Positions 1-6,826 of a DNA stretch of 6,962 bases are shown in pieces. A program made the translations under genes and the position numbers. Each line of letters begins with the position of its first letter. Position 1 is the first letter of the stretch. The DNA lies in the NCBI RefSeq assembly GCF_050943655.1, contig NZ_JBMNPQ010000076.1, positions 1 to 6,962 on the forward strand, in the 5' to 3' direction. This DNA comes from Peptoniphilus_A sp050943655. GTDB lineage: Bacteria; Bacillota; Clostridia; Tissierellales; Peptoniphilaceae. The notes under the pieces were generated by a model. That model was not told the DNA's origin. It saw only the letters and a list, made by a program, of their open reading frames with translations, and made no database searches.

Positions 1-1
1 A

Positions 2-679
2 AATGTATCTATTTATTTAGATAAATTCTATTCCTATGAAGAATTAGAAAAAATTAGAGAAGAAATTTTAAAATCCAAAAACATAGATGGAATTTGGATA
101 AATAATATCGGTGAATATTATATTTTTAAAGATGATAATTTAAAAATAAATGCAGATATTGGACTAAATATTTTTAATAGAGATGCTGTGAAATTTTTTG
201 AAGACTTGGGTCTATCTAGCATCACTCTTTCTCCTGAGCTAAATGCAGCGCAGATTAGAGAGATTTCTAAAGAAAAGACAGAGTTTAATTTAATTTCTTA
301 TGGACGAGTTCCCGTTATGACAATGGATCACTGTCCTTACTCTGTAATCAAGGGCTGTGTAAATATTAAAAACTGTCCAAGCTGCATGTTTAAAAATTAT
401 TATTTAAGAGACGGCAAAGATGTAGATTTTGAAGTTCTTAGACAAAATACTTTTACAGAAATATTTAATTCATATCCAATATTATTTGATAGATATTTGG
501 AAGAAGTTAAAGGCAAAAACATCAATTTCTTAATTTTAGCTGATGAATTTACAGACGAAGTAGTAGACCTTTACAAAGATTTTTCTAATGATAAATACGA
601 ATCTTTAAAGAATAAACTTACAAAAAAATATGGACAAGTAACAAAGGGACATATTAATAGGGGGATTATAAGTGATTGA
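2..679 (+). CDS. U32-family peptidase-like protein, C-terminal part (5' end outside window)
   Basis: The reading frame is open from the first complete codon at base 2 to TGA 677-679, so the gene begins upstream. A GTG at 188 lies inside this frame and is not the start, because 62 codons of similar protein precede it. The visible 225 residues carry the U32 hallmark: a HCP motif followed by further cysteines, with Cys codons at 332, 356, 374 and 383, then a YYLRDGKD stretch matching the family's usual YYLKDRKG. In U32 proteins these cysteines bind an Fe-S cluster. The end, TKGHINRGI, resembles the closing GH-x-x-RG motif of the long clostridial U32 proteins. Characterised relatives (RlhA on 23S rRNA, TrhP on tRNA) work in prephenate-dependent RNA hydroxylation; others are annotated as collagenase-like proteases. 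Which role applies here cannot be told from the fragment. The stop overlaps the mutS2 start by 8 bp, suggesting translational coupling. The DGKD variant of DRKG is slightly unusual. Confidence 0.85.
   Translation, partial: NVSIYLDKFYSYEELEKIREEILKSKNIDGIWINNIGEYYIFKDDNLKINADIGLNIFNRDAVKFFEDLGLSSITLSPELNAAQIREISKEKTEFNLISYGRVPVMTMDHCPYSVIKGCVNIKNCPSCMFKNYYLRDGKDVDFEVLRQNTFTEIFNSYPILFDRYLEEVKGKNINFLILADEFTDEVVDLYKDFSNDKYESLKNKLTKKYGQVTKGHINRGIISD
659..665 (+). promoter_or_regulatory. Shine-Dalgarno site that fixes the GTG start of mutS2
   Basis: AGGGGGA lies 6 nt before GTG 672, inside the last codons of the U32 gene. It is the strongest purine run in the area. It supports GTG 672 rather than a later ATG, and the resulting N-terminus reaches the TLEFDKVL segment typical of MutS2 N-termini. 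The 8-bp gene overlap implies the ribosome ending U32 could reinitiate here. Confidence 0.75.
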
Positions 680-3044
680 CTCTTTTACTAAAGCGAAAAA
701 AACTTTAGAATTTGATAAAGTTCTTTCGGAGTTAAAAGCTTTGGCAAGTGCCAAAATCACAACTGAATATATTGACACTATAGAAATTTCAACGAACTTT
801 GATGAAGTTAATAGTAGACTTATTGAGACAAGTGAAGCACTAAAACTTATATCGGCAAAAGGTGAGCCAAGCCTATTTGGAATTGTTGATATAAAAGATA
901 TTTTAAAAATTGCAGAAATTGGCGGAGTGCTATCACCAAAAGAGCTTCTAAAGATAACAGACTTTCTAAGGGTTGCAAGAAATTTAAAATCATACCTTAA
1001 AAAAGAAACTTACGACCACAAAGAAATAAGTCTTAGCGTTGTAAATGAACTAATTGAAGACCTATATACAAACAGAAGACTCGAAGAAGATATTAACGAA
1101 AAAATAATATCTGAAGATGAAATTGCAGATGACGCCTCAAGAGAGCTTATGAGAATTAGAAAGAGCATCGCGGGCAAAAAGGATTCTATTAAAGAAAAAT
1201 TAAATGGAATTTTAAACAGTCATGCAGAATATTTACAGGAGCAGATTGTAACTTTTAGATACGGAAGATATGTTGTTCCCGTTAAGCTTGAATATAAATC
1301 GAGAGTTAAAGGTTTGGTTCACGATATTTCAAGTTCTGGACAAACTGTTTATATAGAGCCAATGTCTGTTGTAGACGCGAATAATGAGTTAAAAGAGCTT
1401 TATTTAAAAGAAGAAGCGGAGATTGAAAAAATTTTAAGCGAGCTTACAGAAAAAGTGTCTTTAGATGCAGATAACATTGCTGTAAATCAAGAAAAACTAA
1501 TTGAACTCGACTTTATTTTTTCAAAAGCTAAGCTTGCATTAAATCAAAATGCAAATATGCCAAAGTTAAATAACAGAAAATATATTAATTTAAAAAAAGC
1601 ATATCACCCACTTTTAAATAGAGAGGTAGCTGTGCCAATAGATATATACTTGGGGGATGAATTTACATCTCTTATAATTACAGGGCCAAACACAGGTGGT
1701 AAAACAGTAAGCATTAAGACTGTTGGACTATTGGTGCTCATGGTTCAGTACGGGCTTCTCATTCCAGCAAGTGAAGATTCTGAGATTGCAATATTTGATT
1801 CAGTATTTGCAGATATTGGAGATGAGCAGTCAATTGAACAGTCACTATCTACATTTTCTTCTCACATGGTAAATATTGTGAGAATAATAAACGAGGCTGA
1901 TGAAAACTCTTTGGTATTATTTGACGAACTTGGTGCAGGTACAGATCCAACAGAAGGAGCTGCACTTGCACGTGCAATTATGCAGTACATGTTAGATAGA
2001 CAGATTAGATGTATTTCTACAACTCACTACAATCAGCTAAAAATTTATGCTCTAACTACTGATGGAGTTGCAAATGCGTCTATGGAATTTGATGTGGACA
2101 CATTGTCTCCAACATATAAGCTTTTGATTGGAGTTCCGGGAAAGTCGAATGCTTTTGAAATTTCAAAAAGGCTTGGTCTTCCAGACTTTATAATAGAAGA
2201 ATCTAAAAAACTTTTAAGTTCTGAGAGCATTGAATTTGAAGATGTGCTTCAGGCTATTGATGAAGACAGGACAAAAATTGCAAGTCTAAAAGAAGATTTA
2301 GAAAGACAAAACAAAGACTTAATCGAACAAAATAGAAGACTTGAAAGAGAACTTAAGAAAACTGAAGACAGAAGAGAAAAGATTTTAAATGAATCAAAAG
2401 AAGAAGCCAGAAGAATTTTATTAAATGCAAAACAAAATTCTGATTTAATACTTTCTGAATTAAAAGAAGCAAAAGCAAATATTTCTTCAGATAATTCTAA
2501 AAAAATCCAGGAAGCACAAGATCTATTGAGAGAAAGTTTAAAAGAGACAGACAAAAATTCTGGGCTTGAGATTACAGAGTCAAAAAATCCAATTAAAGAA
2601 ATAAAAGTTGGAGATAAGGTAAGGACTTCACTTGGAAATATAGCTACAGTTCTTGAACTGCCAGACAACAAGGGCAATGTCCTCGTTCAATCTGGTATAA
2701 TGAAAATGAAAATGCCACAAAACACTCTTACAAGAGTAAATGTTGACGAGAACGCTACGAAAGTTAGCACAAAGAAAATTATAAGAAATAAGACGAAAAA
2801 CATTAAGTCAGAAATTGATATTCGTGGCAAAAACTTCGAAGAGGTAAGAGGAATTGTGGAGAAATATATTGATGATGCCTATATTTCAGGTTTAAAATCT
2901 GTTAGAATTATTCATGGAAAGGGCACTGGAGTATTAAGATCAAAGCTTCGTGACTATATGAAGACAATAAAAGCTGTAAAATCATTTCATGATGCACCTT
3001 ATAACGAGGGTGGAGATGGTGTGACAGTTGTAATTATAAAATAA
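672..3044 (+). CDS. mutS2: MutS2 / RqcU: ATPase with Smr domain, ribosome-collision and recombination factor
   Basis: Complete 790-residue protein, the usual MutS2 length, starting at GTG 672. It lacks the N-terminal mismatch-recognition domain of MutS, as MutS2 proteins do. Residues 1 to about 310 form the helical clamp/lever part. The ATPase follows: Walker A GPNTGGKT at 338-345, the DIGDEQSIEQSLSTFSSHM signature at 381-399, Walker B LVLFDE at 414-419 and the switch His of THYNQLK at 452. A long charged coiled coil covers about 525-632, then a small beta-rich KOW-like domain at about 644-690. The Smr domain occupies about 713-790, with DIRG at 716-719 (usual DLRG) and HGKGTG at 748-753. In Bacillus subtilis the protein (RqcU) recognises collided ribosomes and splits them to feed ribosome quality control; other MutS2 proteins are reported to restrain recombination. 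All ATPase motifs are intact, so it should be functional in the cytoplasm. It sits between the U32 gene and argS in one transcription unit. Confidence 0.97.
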   Translation: MIDSFTKAKKTLEFDKVLSELKALASAKITTEYIDTIEISTNFDEVNSRLIETSEALKLISAKGEPSLFGIVDIKDILKIAEIGGVLSPKELLKITDFLRVARNLKSYLKKETYDHKEISLSVVNELIEDLYTNRRLEEDINEKIISEDEIADDASRELMRIRKSIAGKKDSIKEKLNGILNSHAEYLQEQIVTFRYGRYVVPVKLEYKSRVKGLVHDISSSGQTVYIEPMSVVDANNELKELYLKEEAEIEKILSELTEKVSLDADNIAVNQEKLIELDFIFSKAKLALNQNANMPKLNNRKYINLKKAYHPLLNREVAVPIDIYLGDEFTSLIITGPNTGGKTVSIKTVGLLVLMVQYGLLIPASEDSEIAIFDSVFADIGDEQSIEQSLSTFSSHMVNIVRIINEADENSLVLFDELGAGTDPTEGAALARAIMQYMLDRQIRCISTTHYNQLKIYALTTDGVANASMEFDVDTLSPTYKLLIGVPGKSNAFEISKRLGLPDFIIEESKKLLSSESIEFEDVLQAIDEDRTKIASLKEDLERQNKDLIEQNRRLERELKKTEDRREKILNESKEEARRILLNAKQNSDLILSELKEAKANISSDNSKKIQEAQDLLRESLKETDKNSGLEITESKNPIKEIKVGDKVRTSLGNIATVLELPDNKGNVLVQSGIMKMKMPQNTLTRVNVDENATKVSTKKIIRNKTKNIKSEIDIRGKNFEEVRGIVEKYIDDAYISGLKSVRIIHGKGTGVLRSKLRDYMKTIKAVKSFHDAPYNEGGDGVTVVIIK

Positions 3045-3054
3045 AGGTGAGAGA

Positions 3055-4764
3055 ATGATAAATTTTAGAGAAGAGATAATTAATATATTAGATGAAAAAA
3101 TAGAAGAATTAGATAGGACAAAAATTGATGAGATGCTTGAAGTGCCACCATCTTATGATTTGGGAGACTTTGCATTTCCAGTTTTTAGCTTGGCAAAAAT
3201 TTACAGAAAAAATCCTGCAATAATAGCAAGTGAATTAGCAGAAGAGATAGAATCAAAATATTTTGAAAAAGTTGAAAATAAAAATGCCTACATTAACTTC
3301 TATATAAATAAAAATATTTTTGCAGAAGAAATTTTAAAAGAATCCATAGAAAAAAAAGAAGATTTTGGAAAGACTGACGAAGGCAAGGGCGAAAATGTAT
3401 GTGTGGAATATTCTTCAACAAATATTGCTAAGCCTTTCCACATTGGTCATATAAGATCAACTGTAATAGGGGATTCACTAAAAAGAATTTACGACTTCTT
3501 GGGATACAATACAATTGCAATAAATTACCTTGGAGATTATGGAACTCAATTCGGAATGCTAATCTGTGCTTACAAAAAATGGGGAGATAGAGATGCAATA
3601 AACGAAAACCCTATTCCAGAATTATTTAAACTTTATGTAAAGATTAACCAAGTTGTAGATGAAAATCCAGAAGTAAAAGAAGAGTGCAGAGAGTGGTTTA
3701 AAAAACTTGAAGAAAACGACGAAGAAGCCGTTGAACTTTGGAAATGGTTTAGAGAAGTTAGTCTTAAAGAATTTAATAGAGTTTACGACATCTTAGATGT
3801 TCACTTTGATTCATACAATGGAGAAAGTTACTACTCAGATAAACTCCAAGGAGTAATAAAAGAGTTAAGAGAAAGAAATGTAATGGAAGAATCTCAAGGT
3901 GCTGAGATTATTAACTTGGAAAAATATAACTTGCCCCCAGCAATTATAGTAAAAAGTGATGGAACAAGTATCTACTTGACAAGAGATATTGCAGCAGCAA
4001 AAGATAGACATGAGACATATAAACCATATGTCAGCATTTATGTAGTTGGAGCACAACAATCACTTCACTTTAAACAGCTTAAAGCCACATTAAAGGAAGC
4101 AAAGTACGATTTCTATGACGAAATAGTTCATGTGCCTTTTGGAATGGTATCTCTAGAAGATGGAACTCTATCAACTAGAAGAGGAAAAGTAGTATACCTT
4201 GAAGATGTATTAAATAAAGCTATTGGAAAAGTAATGGACATCTTAGACGAAAGAGAAAAAACTTCTGGACAAAAGATAGAAAACAAAGAAGAACTTGCAC
4301 AAACTATTGGAGTTGGCGCGATAAAATTCCAAGAACTATTTAATGGTAGAATCAAAGACTATGTATTTGATTGGGACAAAACTCTTTCTTTTGAAGGAGA
4401 GACTGGACCATATGTACAATACGTGCACGCAAGAATTTGTTCACTGTTAGAAAAAGGAAACTTTAGTCTAGACAATAAATTTGACGCAAGTCTTTTGACA
4501 GAAGAGACTGAAGTTGACATTATAAGATCTCTTTATAATTACAATCAAGTAGTTAAAGATGCCGCTGAAAAATATGAACCTTACTTTATAACAAGATATG
4601 TAGTTGAGCTTGCTAAAAAATTCAACAAATTCTACAACCAAACACAAATTTTAGTAGAAGATGAAGAATTAAGAAACACAAGACTTATGCTTTGCTATAC
4701 AGTTAAAAATGTAATAGCAAGTGGACTTAACTTATTAGGAATAAAAGCACCAGAAAAAATGTAA
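3055..4764 (+). CDS. argS: Arginyl-tRNA synthetase (class I)
   Basis: Complete 569-residue enzyme that charges tRNA-Arg with arginine using ATP in the cytoplasm. The start is ATG 3055, with AAAGGTGA at 3043-3050 four bases upstream. Residues 1 to about 85 form the N-terminal additional domain that contacts the tRNA D-loop (PPSYDLGDFAFPVFSLAK is typical). The catalytic Rossmann domain carries HIGH at 129-132 within AKPFHIGHIRSTVIGDSL, then NYLGDYGTQFG and YVVGAQQSLHFKQL. The KMSK loop has the degenerate ArgRS form LSTRRG at 372-377, which is normal for many ArgRS enzymes and not a defect. From about 450 (GPYVQYVHAR) to the end lies the DALR anticodon-binding domain, closing with the typical APEKM. 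The gap to mutS2 is 10 bp, leaving no room for the T-box leader that often controls synthetase genes in Firmicutes. Expression therefore probably depends on upstream promoters outside the window. Confidence 0.98.
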   Translation: MINFREEIINILDEKIEELDRTKIDEMLEVPPSYDLGDFAFPVFSLAKIYRKNPAIIASELAEEIESKYFEKVENKNAYINFYINKNIFAEEILKESIEKKEDFGKTDEGKGENVCVEYSSTNIAKPFHIGHIRSTVIGDSLKRIYDFLGYNTIAINYLGDYGTQFGMLICAYKKWGDRDAINENPIPELFKLYVKINQVVDENPEVKEECREWFKKLEENDEEAVELWKWFREVSLKEFNRVYDILDVHFDSYNGESYYSDKLQGVIKELRERNVMEESQGAEIINLEKYNLPPAIIVKSDGTSIYLTRDIAAAKDRHETYKPYVSIYVVGAQQSLHFKQLKATLKEAKYDFYDEIVHVPFGMVSLEDGTLSTRRGKVVYLEDVLNKAIGKVMDILDEREKTSGQKIENKEELAQTIGVGAIKFQELFNGRIKDYVFDWDKTLSFEGETGPYVQYVHARICSLLEKGNFSLDNKFDASLLTEETEVDIIRSLYNYNQVVKDAAEKYEPYFITRYVVELAKKFNKFYNQTQILVEDEELRNTRLMLCYTVKNVIASGLNLLGIKAPEKM

Positions 4765-4776
4765 AAGAGGTGTAGC

Positions 4777-5544
4777 ATGAATTTTTTTGACGATTTAGCG
4801 ATGGTTTATAAGAAAGCAATGAGTGAAACTGTTTCAAAAATAAGTAAAAACCCTGTGGTGTTATTGTTGCCACTTATATATTCACTAATATATAAAGTGG
4901 CCATGAATGCCTTTAGCATTGCCATAGCACCAGTATTGGGATTTCTTTCTGGATTTATATTGCCAATAATATCATCACTAATATTATCGAGCTACTACTC
5001 ACAACTAAGTGATGTTATTTTTTACAACAGGCTTAATTTTAGAAACTTTAAAGACACATTTAAAGAATATTTTGCATCAATATATTCTGTGTATTTCATA
5101 TTGATACTAATATCTTGGCTAATGCCGGCACTATCTTCAATGGGTCCATTATTTTTAGTGGTGTCCCTTGTACTTGTTATAGCATTTAATCCAATTGCAG
5201 AATCAATATATATTCGTGGAGAATATTACACAAGTGCCTACAGCCATTCACTAGAATTTATGAAAGAAAATTTTGTGCTTTGGAGTTTACCTTTTATAAT
5301 ATATCTTATAATTTTAAATCTACTTGGCGTACCTTTTGAAAACTATATACTAACTTCAGGAATAATTGACATACCGCTTGGACTAAATACAGAAGGAACA
5401 ATAGTTATGGGAGCAAGTCTTGTAAATGTAAAACAAATTATTATAATACTCGTAACTGCAATATATGCAATATTTAGAGGAAATCTCTACAAAATATTGC
5501 ACAACTCTACAAGAAGAAAAAGAGCATATATGGGAGAGATTTAA
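4777..5544 (+). CDS. Six-helix integral membrane protein of unknown function
   Basis: I do not recognise this 255-residue protein as a named family. The start is ATG 4777 with AGAGGTG at 4766-4772, 12 bp after argS. Hydrophobic segments suggest six membrane helices at about 27-46, 47-73, 100-119, 123-145, 167-185 and 219-236. The N-terminus has several lysines and the C-terminus ends in RRKRAYMGEI, so by the positive-inside rule both ends should face the cytoplasm, in agreement with six helices. There is no signal peptide, catalytic motif or metal site. NPIAESIYIRG at 138-148 followed by an amphipathic segment and FMKENFVLW resembles the layout of several uncharacterised clostridial multi-pass proteins, but that is an impression only. 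Isoleucine is coded by ATA 26 times, ATT 9 times and ATC never, which differs from mutS2 upstream where ATT is common. Its stop TAA directly abuts the start of the TPR gene, so the two products may work together at the membrane. Confidence 0.85.
   Translation: MNFFDDLAMVYKKAMSETVSKISKNPVVLLLPLIYSLIYKVAMNAFSIAIAPVLGFLSGFILPIISSLILSSYYSQLSDVIFYNRLNFRNFKDTFKEYFASIYSVYFILILISWLMPALSSMGPLFLVVSLVLVIAFNPIAESIYIRGEYYTSAYSHSLEFMKENFVLWSLPFIIYLIILNLLGVPFENYILTSGIIDIPLGLNTEGTIVMGASLVNVKQIIIILVTAIYAIFRGNLYKILHNSTRRKRAYMGEI
5532..5538 (+). promoter_or_regulatory. Shine-Dalgarno site that fixes the TTG start of the TPR gene
   Basis: GGGAGAG lies 6 nt before TTG 5545 and inside the last codons of the membrane-protein gene. 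No ATG or GTG lies nearby in frame, and the reading frame is immediately preceded by the membrane gene's TAA at 5542-5544. This makes TTG 5545 the best start and implies tightly coupled translation of the pair. Confidence 0.65.
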
Positions 5545-6645
5545 TTGTCACTACATGATAAATTAGAAAAAAAAATACAAAATGTTGTATTTATAGAGTT
5601 AAAAAAAGAGTACCAGCTGAAGGAATTAAAACTGCCAGCTGGTACCTCTTTACCTATAAAACTCGATTATTTATTAAATGAATTAGAAGAAGAAAATGCA
5701 ATAGATAAAATCGAAGCAGCAAATATAATAGACTCAATAATATATCTTTTGGGAATAGATAAAGACTTCATCTATAAGAAAAAATATTTAGAGATATTAT
5801 TAGAACTCAAACTAGATATAAAAAATTATGTACTCTACAAGGCCTACGAAAATGAAAACAAAGACTTAACAGATGCATATATATATCTAAACGCCTACAA
5901 AAACATTGTAGGAGACGACGAAGATATATTATTTAAAGAGGGAAATATACTAGAAGCAATTTATAACGACAACTTAGAAGAAAGAACAGGAGAAGAGAAT
6001 AAAAAACTTCTAGAAGATATTATAAAAAAATATAACGAAGTATTAAACCTAAACGACAAGTATGATTTAGCCTACTATAGGCTCGCATACATCAATCTAA
6101 ACCTAAATAGATTTATAAAATCAAAGCTGTACTTTGAAAAATTTATTAATTTTACAAAAGATGAAGAATTAAAAGATGAAGCAAGATCTAAACTTGAAAT
6201 ATTAAAAAACTATGCAGCATTTGACTCAGCAAAAGCATTCATAGCAAGAGGAGACTTCACAAAAGCCAAAATTGAAATGGATAAGATTGATGATAACTTC
6301 CAAAAAGATATGAGCTTTTACTATCTAATGGGACTATGTGAGTACAATCTAGGAAGACTAGATGAAGCTTATGAAAACATAAATAAATCAATAGAGCATG
6401 AAGCAAATGAAGAAAATATAAATCTTCTTGCTATGATTCTATTAAACAAGGAAGAATACAATCAAGCAATAGAAGTATATAAAGATGGAATAGAAAAATT
6501 AGAAAATTCCTTTGTATTAAATTATAATTTGGGCCTAATACTACTCGATCTAAATGAAGTAGAAGAGGCACTAGAGTATCTAGAAAGAGCTCAAGAAATA
6601 AGTCCAAATAAGGAATTAAAAGACTTTATAAAAAAATTAAAATAA
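5545..6645 (+). CDS. Tetratricopeptide-repeat (TPR) protein of unknown role
   Basis: Complete 366-residue protein rich in Lys, Glu, Asn and Ile, with no signal peptide or membrane segment, so probably cytoplasmic. The first 165 residues are mostly helical without a recognisable domain. From about 170 onward TPR-like helix pairs can be read: about 172-203 (AYYRLAYINLNLNRF), 224-250 (AKAFIARGDFTKAKIEM), 258-288 (YLMGLCEYNLGRLDEAYENI), 291-320 (NLLAMILLNKEEYNQAIEVY) and 325-354 (NYNLGLILLDLNEVEEALEYL). The last three fit the TPR consensus best, with small residues and Ala at the usual positions. TPRs form a superhelix that binds partner proteins; no enzymatic motif is present. The gene abuts the membrane-protein gene, and a cytoplasmic scaffold docking on that membrane partner is a reasonable but unproven idea. 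The TTG start suggests modest expression. The gene ends 14 nt before the -35 box of the rRNA promoter. An unusually GC-rich hairpin lies in its codons 21-36. Confidence 0.85.
   Translation: MSLHDKLEKKIQNVVFIELKKEYQLKELKLPAGTSLPIKLDYLLNELEEENAIDKIEAANIIDSIIYLLGIDKDFIYKKKYLEILLELKLDIKNYVLYKAYENENKDLTDAYIYLNAYKNIVGDDEDILFKEGNILEAIYNDNLEERTGEENKKLLEDIIKKYNEVLNLNDKYDLAYYRLAYINLNLNRFIKSKLYFEKFINFTKDEELKDEARSKLEILKNYAAFDSAKAFIARGDFTKAKIEMDKIDDNFQKDMSFYYLMGLCEYNLGRLDEAYENINKSIEHEANEENINLLAMILLNKEEYNQAIEVYKDGIEKLENSFVLNYNLGLILLDLNEVEEALEYLERAQEISPNKELKDFIKKLK
5605..5651 (+). repeat. GC-rich inverted repeat (hairpin) within the TPR coding sequence
   Basis: GTACCAGCTG at 5610-5619 is matched exactly by CAGCTGGTAC at 5636-5645, a perfect 10-bp stem with a 16-nt gap. 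With one bulged C at 5646 the pairing continues for five more pairs (AAAGA at 5605-5609 with TCTTT at 5647-5651). The stem stands out from the AT-rich surroundings and lies about 60 nt after the TTG start. The protein segment it encodes (EYQLKELKLPAGTS) looks ordinary, so it may be a coding coincidence or an RNA structure affecting translation or mRNA decay. No long T-run follows, so it is not a standard terminator. Confidence 0.7.
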
Positions 6646-6659
6646 ATTTAAAAATAGTG

Positions 6660-6688
6660 TTGACAAAAAATAGAAATCATAATATACT
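6660..6688 (+). promoter_or_regulatory. rRNA operon promoter P1 (sigma-70/A type)
   Basis: The -35 box TTGACA at 6660-6665 is perfect. After a 17-nt spacer comes the -10 box TATACT at 6683-6688, one base from consensus. Transcription should start near 6694-6696. The -35 box begins 14 nt after the TPR stop codon. Tandem strong promoters in front of 16S are typical of bacterial rRNA operons, and P1 is the distal one, about 240 bp before the 16S gene. Confidence 0.85.
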
Positions 6689-6708
6689 ATAAAAGTTGTC
6701 GCTTCAAG

Positions 6709-6718
6709 TAGAAGAGTT
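6709..6718 (+). repeat. Direct repeat copy 1, TAGAAGAGTT, in the P1 transcript
   Basis: TAGAAGAGTT recurs exactly at 6912-6921, just upstream of 16S. Copy 1 continues as TGAAAAC and so resembles both the end of a boxA element (CTTTGAAAAC) and the first bases of 16S rRNA (AGAGTTTGA is shared with 6942-6950). It may be an antitermination signal for P1 transcripts or chance in AT-rich DNA. Confidence 0.45.
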
Positions 6719-6732
6719 TGAAAACAAATTGT

Positions 6733-6772
6733 AAAAACAACATTAAAAAATTTAAAAAGTTGTAAAAATTAC
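6733..6772 (+). promoter_or_regulatory. A/T-rich UP-element-like region before P2
   Basis: The 40 bases upstream of the P2 -35 box are almost entirely A and T, with A-tracts such as AAAAAATTTAAAAA at 6745-6758. Such sequence binds the C-terminal domain of the RNA polymerase alpha subunit at rRNA promoters. In a genome this AT-rich the assignment rests on position more than on composition. Confidence 0.45.
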
Positions 6773-6787
6773 TTGACAAACTTTTTT
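6754..6787 (+). other. Imperfect inverted repeat followed by a T-run, overlapping the P2 -35 box
   Basis: AAAAAGTTGT at 6754-6763 can pair with ACAAACTTTTT at 6776-6786, giving 10 pairs with one bulged A (6780) and a 12-nt loop. The six Ts at 6782-6787 are mostly part of the stem. Only two pairs are G-C, so as a terminator for P1 or upstream read-through transcripts it would be weak. It may instead reflect A/T-rich promoter DNA. Confidence 0.3.
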
Positions 6788-6801
6788 ACCTAAGCTATAA
6801 T
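6773..6801 (+). promoter_or_regulatory. rRNA operon promoter P2 (perfect consensus)
   Basis: TTGACA at 6773-6778, a 17-nt spacer and TATAAT at 6796-6801 match the sigma-70/A consensus at all twelve positions. Transcription should begin near 6807-6808, giving a leader of about 127 nt before 16S. This is the proximal and probably stronger of the two rRNA promoters. The first transcribed bases GCTG (6808-6811) can pair with CAGC (6821-6824), a small hairpin at the 5' end of the transcript. Confidence 0.92.
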
Positions 6802-6826
6802 AAAATAGCTGTTGAATAAGCAGCAA

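Noticed and set aside
188..190. GTG 188 as the start of a 163-residue gene
   Set aside because: The same frame is open to the window edge with protein-like sequence, and the U32 C-terminal region needs upstream domains; there is no good ribosome site before 188.
772..800. TTGACA at 772 in mutS2 as a promoter
   Set aside because: No -10 box at suitable spacing.
2045..2230. 61-codon minus-strand open frame
   Set aside because: Antisense to conserved MutS2 ATPase sequence, with no independent support.
2249..2677. 142-codon open frame on the minus strand
   Set aside because: It lies wholly opposite the mutS2 coiled-coil region. Its Ser/Phe/Leu-rich product mirrors GAA/AAA-rich coding DNA read in reverse, with no ribosome site or family resemblance.
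3865..4355. Two minus-strand open frames (64 and 75 codons)
   Set aside because: Both lie opposite the conserved argS catalytic domain and have low-complexity products.
4495..4539. Possible internal promoters in argS (TTGACA at 4495 and 4514, TATAAT at 4534)
   Set aside because: TTGACA 4514 to TATAAT 4534 has a 14-nt spacer, too short. TTGACA 4495 with a 17-nt spacer meets only CATTAT. Such matches are expected by chance in AT-rich coding DNA, though a weak promoter for the last two genes is not excluded.
6571..6583. CTAGAGTATCTAG stem near the end of the TPR gene as a terminator
   Set aside because: Five-pair stem with a 3-nt loop, inside the coding sequence and not followed by a T-run.
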